Under the pieces are notes generated by a model. The model saw only the letters and a program-made list of their open reading frames with translations, was not told where the DNA came from and ran no database searches. Both the position numbers and the translations under genes were made by a program. Shown piece after piece: positions 54,047 to 62,444 of a stretch of 64,000 nt of DNA. This DNA comes from Sphingomonas yunnanensis (GTDB lineage Bacteria; Pseudomonadota; Alphaproteobacteria; Sphingomonadales; Sphingomonadaceae). Positions within the stretch are counted from its first letter, which is position 1, and each line of letters begins with the position of its first letter. The DNA lies in assembly GCF_019898765.1 (NCBI RefSeq), contig NZ_JAIOKB010000007.1:1-64000 (forward strand), given 5' to 3'.

Positions 54047-54077
54047 CCGTCATGCCGGGCTTGACCCGGCATGACGG
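54047..54077. repeat. Perfect 13-bp palindromic hairpin
   Basis: CCGTCATGCCGGG (54047-54059) pairs with CCCGGCATGACGG (54065-54077) around a five-base loop. It lies 44 bases after sdhE and is a REP-type element or a terminator without U-run. Confidence 0.7.
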
Positions 54078-54164
54078 TGCAGTGTGAGGCGACCGCCGTC
54101 TGAGACGGCGACGCCTCACAGCGGAGCCGTGAACCATCGACCGACCGCCCGACCAAGGACCCGA

Positions 54165-57100
54165 ATGCCCGACCTCAGCAAGATCCTCCGCGCCACCAAC
54201 CCGCTGACGCTCGCGGGCGTGCCCGCCGGCTTCCTGCCCGCGCTGCTCGCCGACCTCGCGCGCGCGGCGCCGCTGCGGGCGGTATTCGTCGCGGCGGACG
54301 AGGCGCAGATGCGCGGGCTCGCCGCCACCGCGCCCTTCTTCGCGCCCGAGCTCGAAGTGGTCCAGCTCCCCGCCTGGGACTGCTTGCCGTACGACCGCGC
54401 CTCGCCGACGCTGCGCGTGATGGCGGAGCGGATCGGCGCGCTCCACCGCCTCCAGCAGAAGCCGCGCGCGCCGCAGCTGGTGCTCACCACGGTCAACGCG
54501 CTGACCCAGCGCACCCTCACGCCCTTCCGCCTTCGCCAGCTCGTCGCCGAGCTCAAGCCGGGCGCGCGGATCGACCGCGACCGGCTGGCCGCGTTGCTCC
54601 AGGCCAACGGCTACGTCCGCACCGACACCGTCCACGACCAGGGCGAATATGCGGTGCGCGGCGGTATCGTCGACCTGTTCCCGAGCGGCGAGGAACAGGC
54701 GCTGCGGCTCGACTTCTTCGGCGACGAGATCGAGAGCGTCCGTAGCTTCGATCCCGCCGACCAGCGCACCACCGGGCGACTCGACGGCTTCGTGCTGCTT
54801 CCTGCCTCCGAGGCACTGCTGGACGAGGACAGCGTCAAGCGCTTCCGCGCGCGCTACCGTGAATCCTTCGGCGCCACCGCGACGGGCGACCCGCTCTACC
54901 AGGCAGTGAGCGAGGGGCGTCGCCTCGCGGGGATGGAGCATTGGCTGCCGCTGTTCGAGGAGAAGCTGGCGACCGTCTGGGATCATCTCGGCGACGACGC
55001 GATCGTGCTGCGCGACAGCGGCACGCCCGCGGCGGCCGAGAGCCGGCTCGACTCGATCGCGGACTATTACGAGAACCGCAAGCGCGCCGAGGCGGCCGAG
55101 CCCGGGAGCTATCGCGCGCTCCCCGCCAAGACGCTCTACCTCGACGCCGACGAATGGTCCCGCGAGGTGGCGGCGATGCCGGCGCATCTCACCACCGCCT
55201 TCCACGAGCCCGAGTCCGCCGCCGTGGTCGACTTCCAGGTCGACGGCCCGCGCGACTTCGCGCCCGAGCGCGCGGCGCAGGCCAACGTCTACGAGGCGGT
55301 GGTGGCGCATGTCGCCAAGTTGCGCCGCGACGGACGCAAGCCGGTGCTCGCCAGCTACTCGGTCGGCGCGCGCGAGCGGCTGCGCTCGCTGCTCGAGGAC
55401 CATGGCCTCACCGGCGCGCGGTTGACCGAGACGTGGCAGGAGTCGCTCGGCGCCGCCGACCGCGGCGTGGCAATGGCGGTGATCGGGCTCGACCACGGCT
55501 TCACCGCGCCCGACGTGGCGGTGCTCACCGAGCAGGACATGCTGGGCGATCGGCTGGTGCGTCGCGCCAAGCGCCGCAAGTCGGCCGACGCCTTCCTCGC
55601 CGAACTGGCGACGCTGTCGCCGGGCGACCTCGTCGTCCACAGCGATCACGGCATCGGCCGCTACGTCGGGCTGACGCAGGTGCCGGTCGCGCGCGCGCCG
55701 CACGACTGCGTCGCGCTCGAATATGCCGGGGGCGACAAGCTCTACATCCCGGTCGAGAATCTCGAGGTTCTGTCGCGCTACGGCTCGTCGGAGGAGGGCG
55801 CCGCGCTCGACCGGCTCGGCGGCGAGGCGTGGCAGCGGCGCAAGTCGCGGATGAAGGAGCGGATCCGCGAGATCGCGGGCGAGCTGATCGCGGTCGCGGC
55901 GGAGCGCGCGTTGCGCCCCGGCGAGATCGCCGAACCCGACAGCGCGGGCTATCCCGCCTTCGTCGACCGCTTCCCCTATACCGAGACCGACGATCAGGAC
56001 CGCGCGATCGAGGAGGTGCTGGCCGACCTGTCCGCGGGCAAGCCGATGGACCGGCTGATCGTCGGCGACGTCGGCTTCGGCAAGACCGAGATCGCGCTGC
56101 GCGCCGCCTTCGTCGCCGCCATGGCGGGGATGCAGGTCGCGGTAGTCTGCCCGACGACCTTGCTGGCGCGCCAGCATTACAACAACTTCACCGCGCGCTT
56201 CGAGGGCTTCCCGATCAACATCGGGCGGCTCTCCCGGCTCGTCCCCGCGGCCGAGGCGAAGCGGGTCAAGGACGGGCTCGCCAGCGGCGGGATCGACATC
56301 GTCATCGGCACCCACGCGCTGCTCGCCAAGACGATCGACTTCAAGCGGCTGGGCATGGTCATCGTCGACGAGGAGCAGCGCTTCGGCGTGACGCACAAGG
56401 AGCGGCTCAAGACGCTGCGTGCCGACGTCCACATGCTCACGCTGACCGCGACCCCGATCCCGCGCACGCTGCAGATGGCGATGAGCGGGCTGCGCGAGCT
56501 GTCGGTGATCCAGACCCCGCCGGTCGACCGGCTCGCGGTGCGCACCTATGTTATGCCATGGGATCCGGTGGTGCTGCGCGAGGCGCTGCTGCGCGAACAT
56601 TATCGCGGCGGGCAGAGCTTCCTCGTCACCCCGCGCGTCGCCGACCTGCCCGACATCGAGGATTATCTGCGCCGCGAGGTGCCCGAGATCCGCTACGTCG
56701 TCGCGCACGGCCAGATGGCGCCGAGCGAGGTGGAGGAGCGGATGAGTGCCTTCTACGACAAGAAGTTCGAGGTGCTCGTCTCGACCACGATCATCGAGAG
56801 CGGGATCGACATCCCCTCCGCCAACACGATCATCGTCAATCGCGCCGACCGCTTTGGGCTGGCGCAGCTCTACCAGCTGCGCGGGCGCGTCGGCCGCTCC
56901 AAGACGCGCGCCTATGCCTATATGGTCGCGCCGCCGGAGCGGCAGATGACTGACGCCGCGGAGAAGCGCCTCAAGGTGCTGAGCGACCTCGACTCGCTCG
57001 GCGCGGGCTTCCAGCTGGCGAGCCACGACCTCGACATTCGCGGCGCGGGCAACCTGCTCGGCGACGAGCAGTCGGGGCACATCAAGGAGGTCGGCTACGA

Positions 57101-57620
57101 GCTCTACCAGTCTATGCTGGAGGAAGCGATCATGGAGGCCAAGGCCGGCGGCATCCGCGAGCGCCAGCGTGACTTCTCCCCGCAGATCAGCGTCGACGCG
57201 CCGATCCTGATCCCGGAGGAATATGTCCCCGACCTCGACCTGCGCATGGGCCTGTACCGCCGCCTCAACGAGATCGACGAGGTCGGCGGGCTGGAGAGCT
57301 TCGCCGCCGAGATGATCGACCGGTTCGGCGCGCTGCCCGAGGCGACCGACAATCTGGTCAAGGTCATGGAGATCAAGCTCAACGCGCGCACGGCGTGCGT
57401 GGCCAAGCTGGACGTCGGACCGAAGGGAGCGCTGGTCACCTTCCACGACGACAAGCCGCCCAACGTGCCGGGGCTGCTCGCCTATGTCGACCGGCTCGGC
57501 GGCGTGGCCAAGCTGCGGCCCGACAGCAAGCTGGCGCTGTCGCGTGCCTGGGGCGATCCCAAGGCGCGGCTGCACGGCGCGCTGCAATTGTCGAAGGGGC
57601 TGGCGAAGGCGGCGGCGTGA
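54165..57620 (+). CDS. mfd: Transcription-repair coupling factor Mfd
   Basis: 1151 residues. UvrB-like N-terminal part, RNA-polymerase-interaction domain (LVVHSDHGIGRYVGLTQVPV; LEYAGGDKLYIPVENLE), a RecG-like translocase with Walker A (VGDVGFGKTEIALRAAF), DEEQ box (IVDEEQRFGV), LTATPIPRTLQMAMSGLREL split naturally, and QLRGRVGRSK, then the C-terminal TRCF domain. Mfd removes RNA polymerase stalled at lesions and recruits UvrA. ATG 54165 has AAGGA upstream; an in-frame extension lies in the intergenic repeat. Confidence 0.97.
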   Translation: MPDLSKILRATNPLTLAGVPAGFLPALLADLARAAPLRAVFVAADEAQMRGLAATAPFFAPELEVVQLPAWDCLPYDRASPTLRVMAERIGALHRLQQKPRAPQLVLTTVNALTQRTLTPFRLRQLVAELKPGARIDRDRLAALLQANGYVRTDTVHDQGEYAVRGGIVDLFPSGEEQALRLDFFGDEIESVRSFDPADQRTTGRLDGFVLLPASEALLDEDSVKRFRARYRESFGATATGDPLYQAVSEGRRLAGMEHWLPLFEEKLATVWDHLGDDAIVLRDSGTPAAAESRLDSIADYYENRKRAEAAEPGSYRALPAKTLYLDADEWSREVAAMPAHLTTAFHEPESAAVVDFQVDGPRDFAPERAAQANVYEAVVAHVAKLRRDGRKPVLASYSVGARERLRSLLEDHGLTGARLTETWQESLGAADRGVAMAVIGLDHGFTAPDVAVLTEQDMLGDRLVRRAKRRKSADAFLAELATLSPGDLVVHSDHGIGRYVGLTQVPVARAPHDCVALEYAGGDKLYIPVENLEVLSRYGSSEEGAALDRLGGEAWQRRKSRMKERIREIAGELIAVAAERALRPGEIAEPDSAGYPAFVDRFPYTETDDQDRAIEEVLADLSAGKPMDRLIVGDVGFGKTEIALRAAFVAAMAGMQVAVVCPTTLLARQHYNNFTARFEGFPINIGRLSRLVPAAEAKRVKDGLASGGIDIVIGTHALLAKTIDFKRLGMVIVDEEQRFGVTHKERLKTLRADVHMLTLTATPIPRTLQMAMSGLRELSVIQTPPVDRLAVRTYVMPWDPVVLREALLREHYRGGQSFLVTPRVADLPDIEDYLRREVPEIRYVVAHGQMAPSEVEERMSAFYDKKFEVLVSTTIIESGIDIPSANTIIVNRADRFGLAQLYQLRGRVGRSKTRAYAYMVAPPERQMTDAAEKRLKVLSDLDSLGAGFQLASHDLDIRGAGNLLGDEQSGHIKEVGYELYQSMLEEAIMEAKAGGIRERQRDFSPQISVDAPILIPEEYVPDLDLRMGLYRRLNEIDEVGGLESFAAEMIDRFGALPEATDNLVKVMEIKLNARTACVAKLDVGPKGALVTFHDDKPPNVPGLLAYVDRLGGVAKLRPDSKLALSRAWGDPKARLHGALQLSKGLAKAAA

Positions 57621-57680
57621 GGTTGACGGCGTGAGGGGCGGCGGAGCGCTCCTGTCGTGGGTAACCTCCCGCCTCTCCTC

Positions 57681-57912
57681 GCCGGCGGCGCCCAGCTGGG
57701 AAGGTCGTCGTGAGTTCCTCGACGGTCTTCCAACTGGACCGCGGGCGTTCGTCGGACTGGTAAGCTTTAGGTGAAGGCGTCCGACTGACGATCGATGAAC
57801 TGCGCGCCCCTAACTTCCTTCGTTCCCCGGCGTAGGCCGGGGAACAGTTGGGAAGGTCCTGGTGAGACCGGCTGCCGTCACCCAATTGGACCCCGGCCTA
57901 CGCCGGGGAACA
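57681..57912. repeat. REP-like repeats, family C, two copies
   Basis: GTTCCCCGGCGTAGGCCGGG (arm 57822-57842) is repeated as its exact 21-base reverse complement at 57891-57911, about 50 bases apart. A diverged copy of the inner segment (GCTGGGAAGGTC...CAACTGGACC) lies at about 57694-57740. Together they fill the 323-base gap between mfd and the next gene. Confidence 0.75.
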
Positions 57913-57943
57913 GAGAGGGTGAGCGACGGAAACAGCCCCCTTC

Positions 57944-58354
57944 TCAGCTGCTGTGATCCGAGATGATCCGCCACCCCTCCCTGCGCCGCTCGAACAGCAA
58001 GGTCGTCAGCCCGGTCTGCGGCGCGGCGCCGTCCGGCGGCGTCAGCGTCCAGCGCGCGACATGGAGCAGGTGGACCGCGCTCAGCGGCCGCCACATAACG
58101 GGCGTGAAGCTCAGCCGCCCCCGCACATTGCCGCCCCCGACGAAGCTCTTGGCGTAGCGCGCCGCGATCGCCTCCCGGCCGCGCGCCACCTCGCCGCCGG
58201 CGACATAGACCGCGTCGGGCGCGTAGATCGCGGTGAAGCGCGCGAGGTCGCCCGCGTTCCAGCCGGCCGCGCTGTCCGCCATCACCGCCTCGACCTGCGC
58301 CTGCGGCGTCGCCGCCGCGACCGCCGCGGCCCAGATCAACATCGCCGCGCTCAT
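57944..58354 (-). CDS. SnoaL-like/DUF4440 secreted protein
   Basis: 136 residues. A signal-type start (LIWAAAVAAATP) leads to a cone-shaped NTF2-like fold: MADSAAGWNAGDLARFTAIY, APDAVYVAGGEVARGREAIA, and the C-terminal FERRREGWRIISDHSS typical of DUF4440. No catalytic function is assigned. ATG 58354 has GGAGGT seven bases upstream and overlaps the previous stop (ATGA). Confidence 0.85.
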   Translation of the reverse strand: MSAAMLIWAAAVAAATPQAQVEAVMADSAAGWNAGDLARFTAIYAPDAVYVAGGEVARGREAIAARYAKSFVGGGNVRGRLSFTPVMWRPLSAVHLLHVARWTLTPPDGAAPQTGLTTLLFERRREGWRIISDHSS

Positions 58355-58743
58355 CGTGCCACCTCCGCCCCGTCGCCGACCGCCTCGGCGAGTTCGTCCG
58401 CGTCGAACTGCTCGCGCGTCATCGCGAAGGTGCCGACATAGGTCGCGAAGGACCAATCGCCGCGCACCTCGGTGCCGCGCGCGTCCACGGTGCCGCGATA
58501 GTCGACCGCGTGCACCAGGACCTCGCCGTCATATTGCTTGACGAACGTCACCGCCGCGCCGTCGCGCCGGCCGCTCACCAGCGCGCGCCGCACCGGCTCC
58601 AGCCCCAGATCGTCGGGCTCGCTGATCGTCCCGCCGAGCTGGCCGCCGCGCTCGGTCAGGCGCGCGATGAAGCTGTTCGGTTGGCTGCCCCCGCCCTCGT
58701 AGCGCCCGTACCAGGTGCCGCCGAGGTCGCGCGGGTCGCTCAC
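58351..58743 (-). CDS. Conserved hypothetical protein coupled to the EAL gene
   Basis: 130 residues, no signal or span. Beta-rich with GGTWYGRYEGGGSQPNSFIA, RGGQLGGTISEPDDLG, VTFVKQYDGEVLVHAVDYRG and VRGDWSFATYVGTFAMTRE. The pattern of alternating strands looks like a small barrel or lipocalin-like fold; I do not recognise the family. GTG 58743 overlaps the EAL stop and its own stop overlaps the next gene, so all three are translated as one unit. Confidence 0.72.
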   Translation of the reverse strand: MSDPRDLGGTWYGRYEGGGSQPNSFIARLTERGGQLGGTISEPDDLGLEPVRRALVSGRRDGAAVTFVKQYDGEVLVHAVDYRGTVDARGTEVRGDWSFATYVGTFAMTREQFDADELAEAVGDGAEVAR

Positions 58744-60002
58744 GCCAGCCGCGCCTGCAACGCGCCGTCCTCGAGCGGCCCCGCCCAGAGGAACCCCTGG
58801 TAGAAGGTGCAACCGCGCTGCGCCAGCAGCACGCGCTCGCGCTCGCTCTCCACGCCCTCGGCCACCGTCTCCAGCCCCAGCCCTGCGGCGATCGCGATCA
58901 CGCCCTCGACGACGACGCGGTCACGCGCGTCGCCGGTGACGGTCTGCACCAGGCTGCGGTCGATCTTGAGATAGTCGAGCGGCAGACGGGTGAGATAGGA
59001 CAGGCTGGAATAGCCCGTTCCGAAATCGTCGAGCGCGACGCGGCAGCCCGCGGCGCGCAGCGCGGTGAGCGAGGTCGCGGCGCCGTCGAGGTCGTCGATC
59101 AGCCCGGTCTCGGTGACCTCGGCGGTGACCCGCTCGAAGGCGATGCCCGAGGCGCGCACCCGCGCGAGGAAACGCTCGACGAAGGGCGCGCGCGCCATGT
59201 CGGCGGCGGTGACATTGACCGCGATGCGCAGCTCACCCATTCGCGCCGGCCAGCGCGCGGCGCGCTCGAGCGCCAGCGCCTGCACCTGATCCGACAGCGC
59301 CACGCCCAGGTCGGCGCGGTGCGCCGCCGCGAGCAGGGTCTCGGCGCCGAGCACGCCCAGCCGCGGGTGCTGCCAGCGCGCCAGCGCCTCCACCCCGGTG
59401 ACCGCGCCGTCGACGAGCCGCACCTGCGGCTGGAAGCGCACGTCGATCTCGCCGCGCTCGATCGCGCGGTGCAGGTCGGCGGCGAGCGCGGCGAGCGGCA
59501 CGCCCTCATGCTCGGCCGCGACCCGCGTCGTCGCGCCGTCGCTCGCGCGGGCGCGCGCCAGCGCCTCGGCGGCGCGGCGCAGCAGGTGCTCGGCGGGCTC
59601 GTCCTCGGTCATCCGCGCGACACCGATGCGCGCGCCGACGTGGATCGTCTCGCCGTCGATCGTGAAGGGTCGCTCCAGCGCGCGCTCGATCCGACTCACC
59701 GCGGCGTCGCCGGTCGCGGCGTCGCCCGCGACCACGATCGTGAAGGTGGCGCCGCCGCGCGCCGCCGCCATCACATGGCCGGCAAGCTCCTGGGCGAGCC
59801 GCTCCGCCATCGCCTCGACCAAATGGTCGCCCGCGGCGCGGCCGTAGGCAGTATTGACGATCTCGAAGCTGGTCGGCGCCGCGACGATCGCGGTGATGCC
59901 GCCGACCGCATGAGCCTCGACCAGGCGCAGCTGCTCGGCGCTGGCCGCGCTCTCTCCCGGGCGTCGCCCGCCCCGCTGCATCGCCCGTGACCGCCGCTCC
60001 AT
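58740..60002 (-). CDS. EAL-domain cyclic-di-GMP phosphodiesterase with degenerate GGDEF
   Basis: 420 residues. The GGDEF-like domain has lost its motif (AARGGATFTIV where RLGGDEFAIV would be), so cyclase activity is not expected; it could still bind GTP. The EAL domain is complete: GVEALARWQH, IAVNVTAAD, EVTETGL, LDDFGTGYSSL, YLKIDRS, TVAEGVE and YQGFLWAGP. No spans, so cytoplasmic. ATG 60002 is chosen; a TTG at 60038 and a GTG at 60026 are alternatives and no site has a strong ribosome signal. Confidence 0.88.
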   Translation of the reverse strand: MERRSRAMQRGGRRPGESAASAEQLRLVEAHAVGGITAIVAAPTSFEIVNTAYGRAAGDHLVEAMAERLAQELAGHVMAAARGGATFTIVVAGDAATGDAAVSRIERALERPFTIDGETIHVGARIGVARMTEDEPAEHLLRRAAEALARARASDGATTRVAAEHEGVPLAALAADLHRAIERGEIDVRFQPQVRLVDGAVTGVEALARWQHPRLGVLGAETLLAAAHRADLGVALSDQVQALALERAARWPARMGELRIAVNVTAADMARAPFVERFLARVRASGIAFERVTAEVTETGLIDDLDGAATSLTALRAAGCRVALDDFGTGYSSLSYLTRLPLDYLKIDRSLVQTVTGDARDRVVVEGVIAIAAGLGLETVAEGVESERERVLLAQRGCTFYQGFLWAGPLEDGALQARLA

Positions 60003-60089
60003 CCCGCGCTTGGTAGGCGCGGTCACGGCGCGCGGCAATCATCTTGCTCTGCCGTGAACGACTCCCTAGCTCTCTGCGTTGTGCCAGTC

Positions 60090-61097
60090 ATGGATCTAGA
60101 ACGCGCGCCTGCGCCCCTCGTCGACTCGTTCGGCCGTGCCATCCGCTATCTCCGCGTCTCGGTGACCGATCGCTGCGATCTGCGCTGCCGCTATTGCATG
60201 GCGGAGCACATGACCTTCCTGCCGCGCGAGCAGATCGCCTCGCTCGAGGAGCTGGCCATCATCGCCGAGCGCTTCGTCGCGCGCGGGGTGCGCAAGATCC
60301 GGCTGTCCGGCGGTGAGCCGCTGGTGCGGCGCGACGTGATGATGCTGGTGGAGCGGCTCGGCCGCCATGTCGGCGGCGCACTCGACGAACTGACGATGAC
60401 GACCAACGGCACGCGGCTGCGCCGCTATGCCGCCGACCTGGTCGACGCCGGGGTGCGCCGCGTCAATGTCAGCCTCGACACGCTCGACCCGGAGCGCTTC
60501 CGCTACATTACCCGCCACGGCGACGTCGCCGAGGTGATCGACGGCATCACCGCCGCGCGCGACGCTGGGCTCGCCGTCAAGATCAACATGGTCGCGCTCA
60601 AGGGGCTCAACGAGGACGATATCGCGCCGATGCTGCGGTGGTGCGCCGCCGAGGGTCACGACCTCACGCTGATCGAGACGATGCCGCTCGGCGCGATCGA
60701 CGAGGACCGTGCCGACCGCTTCCTCCCGCTCACCGCGGTGAAGGAGCGGCTCGATGGCGTGTTCGCGCTGACCCGGGATGTCGAGGGCACCGGCGGCCCG
60801 GCGCGCTACTGGCAGGTCGACGGCGGACGCACGCGGCTGGGGCTGATCTCGCCGCTCACCGCCAATTTCTGCGACGGCTGCAACCGCGTGCGGCTGACTA
60901 CCGAGGGTCGGCTCTATACCTGCCTCGGCCACGACGACCAGCGCGATCTGCGCGCGGCGCTGCGCGCTGGCGGCGTGGGCGCGCTGGATGCCGCGATCGA
61001 GGACGCGCTGCTCACCAAGCCGCGTCGCCACGATTTCCGCATCGCGCGCGACGCGGCGCCCGCGGTGGCGCGGCACATGAGCGTCACCGGCGGATGA
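60090..61097 (+). CDS. moaA: GTP 3',8-cyclase MoaA
   Basis: 335 residues. Radical-SAM cluster CDLRCRYC, SGGEPLVRRDV, and the C-terminal second cluster CDGCNRVRLTTEGRLYTCLG; the sequence ends with the conserved Gly-Gly tail needed with SAM activation. It makes the first intermediate of molybdenum cofactor synthesis. ATG 60090 is preferred; GTG 60054 is a possible longer start and no ribosome site is evident for either. It overlaps nadK by four bases (ATGA). Confidence 0.96.
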   Translation: MDLERAPAPLVDSFGRAIRYLRVSVTDRCDLRCRYCMAEHMTFLPREQIASLEELAIIAERFVARGVRKIRLSGGEPLVRRDVMMLVERLGRHVGGALDELTMTTNGTRLRRYAADLVDAGVRRVNVSLDTLDPERFRYITRHGDVAEVIDGITAARDAGLAVKINMVALKGLNEDDIAPMLRWCAAEGHDLTLIETMPLGAIDEDRADRFLPLTAVKERLDGVFALTRDVEGTGGPARYWQVDGGRTRLGLISPLTANFCDGCNRVRLTTEGRLYTCLGHDDQRDLRAALRAGGVGALDAAIEDALLTKPRRHDFRIARDAAPAVARHMSVTGG

Positions 61098-61873
61098 GCC
61101 GCTATCCGCGGCGGGCGCTGGTCGCCTCGCCTACCGCCCCGGCGCAGGCGGCACGTGCCGAGCTGGCCGATACCTGGGACTGGTGCGCGCTAGACGAGGC
61201 CGACATGGTGGTCGCGCTCGGCGGCGACGGCTTCATGCTGCAGACGCTCCACAACCTGCTCGAGCGCCGGCGCGCGATCGTGCCGGTGTTCGGGATGAAT
61301 CTGGGCACGGTCGGCTTTCTGATGAACGAGTGGCGTCGCCACGACCTCGACGGACGGATCGAACGCGCGCGCGCCTTCCAGGTCACGCCCCTGACCGCCA
61401 CGGCGACGGGCGTGGACGGGCGCGTCCGCACGCTGCCCGCGATCAACGAGGTGTCGCTGCTGCGCGAGACCCGCCAGACCGCCAAGATCGAGGTGAAGAT
61501 CAACGACCGCATCGTCATGGACGAGCTGTCGTGCGACGGCGTGCTGGTCGCCACGCCGGCTGGCTCGACCGCGTACAATCTCTCCGCGCACGGGCCGATC
61601 CTGCCGCTCGGTTCGCAGATGCTAGCGCTGACGCCGATCAGCGCCTTCCGCCCGCGCCGCTGGCGCGGCGCGATCCTGCCCGACCGAACGCGCGTGTCGC
61701 TCCGCGTACTCGATTCGAGCAAGCGCCCCGTGTCAGCGGTGGCGGACCAGCGCGAGGTGCGCGACGTGGCGCAGGTCGACATCGCGATGGACCGCGCGCG
61801 CGAGCTGACGCTGTTGTTCGATCCCGAACACGCGCTCGACGATCGGATCGCGATGGAGCAGTTCGTCGCCTGA
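61094..61873 (+). CDS. nadK: NAD kinase
   Basis: 259 residues. GGDG motif (VALGGDGFMLQ), NLGTVGFLMNE, and DELSCDGVLVATPAGSTAYN followed by LSAHGPILPLG. Converts NAD to NADP in the cytoplasm. The start overlaps moaA by four bases. The tRNA-Asn gene follows 66 bases later. Confidence 0.96.
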   Translation: MSRYPRRALVASPTAPAQAARAELADTWDWCALDEADMVVALGGDGFMLQTLHNLLERRRAIVPVFGMNLGTVGFLMNEWRRHDLDGRIERARAFQVTPLTATATGVDGRVRTLPAINEVSLLRETRQTAKIEVKINDRIVMDELSCDGVLVATPAGSTAYNLSAHGPILPLGSQMLALTPISAFRPRRWRGAILPDRTRVSLRVLDSSKRPVSAVADQREVRDVAQVDIAMDRARELTLLFDPEHALDDRIAMEQFVA

Positions 61874-61939
61874 TCGCCGATGCGGCACAAAGGGGATTGC
61901 GCCGCGCGATTCCGCGGCTATAGACGCCCTCCACAGCGT

Positions 61940-62014
61940 TCCCCGATAGCTCAGCGGTAGAGCTCTCGACTGTTAATCGAGCGGCCGTTGGTTCGAATCC
62001 AACTCGGGGAGCCA
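61940..62014 (+). tRNA. tRNA-Asn (anticodon GTT), CCA encoded
   Basis: Acceptor TCCCCGA/TCGGGGA, D arm with AGCTCAGCGGTAGAGC, anticodon loop CTGTTAA in stem CTCGA/TCGAG giving GTT, T arm GGTTCGAATCC, and encoded CCA at 62012-62014. Confidence 0.95.
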
Positions 62015-62111
62015 CTCTCTTATATCGCTGAACCAAGGCCGATGCGCCGGATGCGCTGCGAGGCACGCGTTGCCGCGCGCATGGCGCCTGATCCGCCCTT
62101 TGGGATATATA

Positions 62112-62391
62112 CGGTAACGCTACCACCTTGTGCGGGCGCATGCTGGAAGCACGATGTCGCCGCACCAGTAACTTCCTGAGAGGCGGAACACCCGAAGAGT
62201 CGTGCACCATAAATTGGCAGCCTTTGTCATGCCCTTCATTAGCGGCCGCGGGCCTGAGTGCGTCACAACGCGCGGCTAAAACTTTGCCGATACGAAAGGG
62301 GAAAGCGGTTACATCGCTTTGCTGTTCCAAGCGCCGGAAGTTTCACATTGATCGGACAAACCGGACGAGCTAAATACCGCATGGTAGCGCT
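62112..62391 (+). promoter_or_regulatory. Two LacI-type operator-like sites upstream of the TonB-dependent receptor
   Basis: Site 1 (62112-62125) CGGTAACGCTACCA is a near-palindrome; read on the other strand it is TGGTAGCGTTACCG. Site 2 (62382-62391) is TGGTAGCGCT followed by CATCA, one base longer than the xylX operator TGGTAGCGCTATCA. Both share the core of the site at 5781-5794. They lie 320 and 54 bases before the receptor start. The remaining 430-base gap after tRNA-Asn holds no supportable gene. Confidence 0.55.
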
Positions 62392-62444
62392 CATCAAGGC
62401 GCACCACGAAGGCTCGCCGGTCAGCGGCGGCATTAGGGGGGATG

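Noticed and set aside
54012..57587. 1191-codon frame opposite mfd
   Set aside because: Mirror of a full-length Mfd, with no family features of its own.
61638..62330. 230-codon minus-strand frame spanning nadK end, tRNA-Asn and the gap
   Set aside because: It crosses a tRNA and the nadK coding region and shows no domain.
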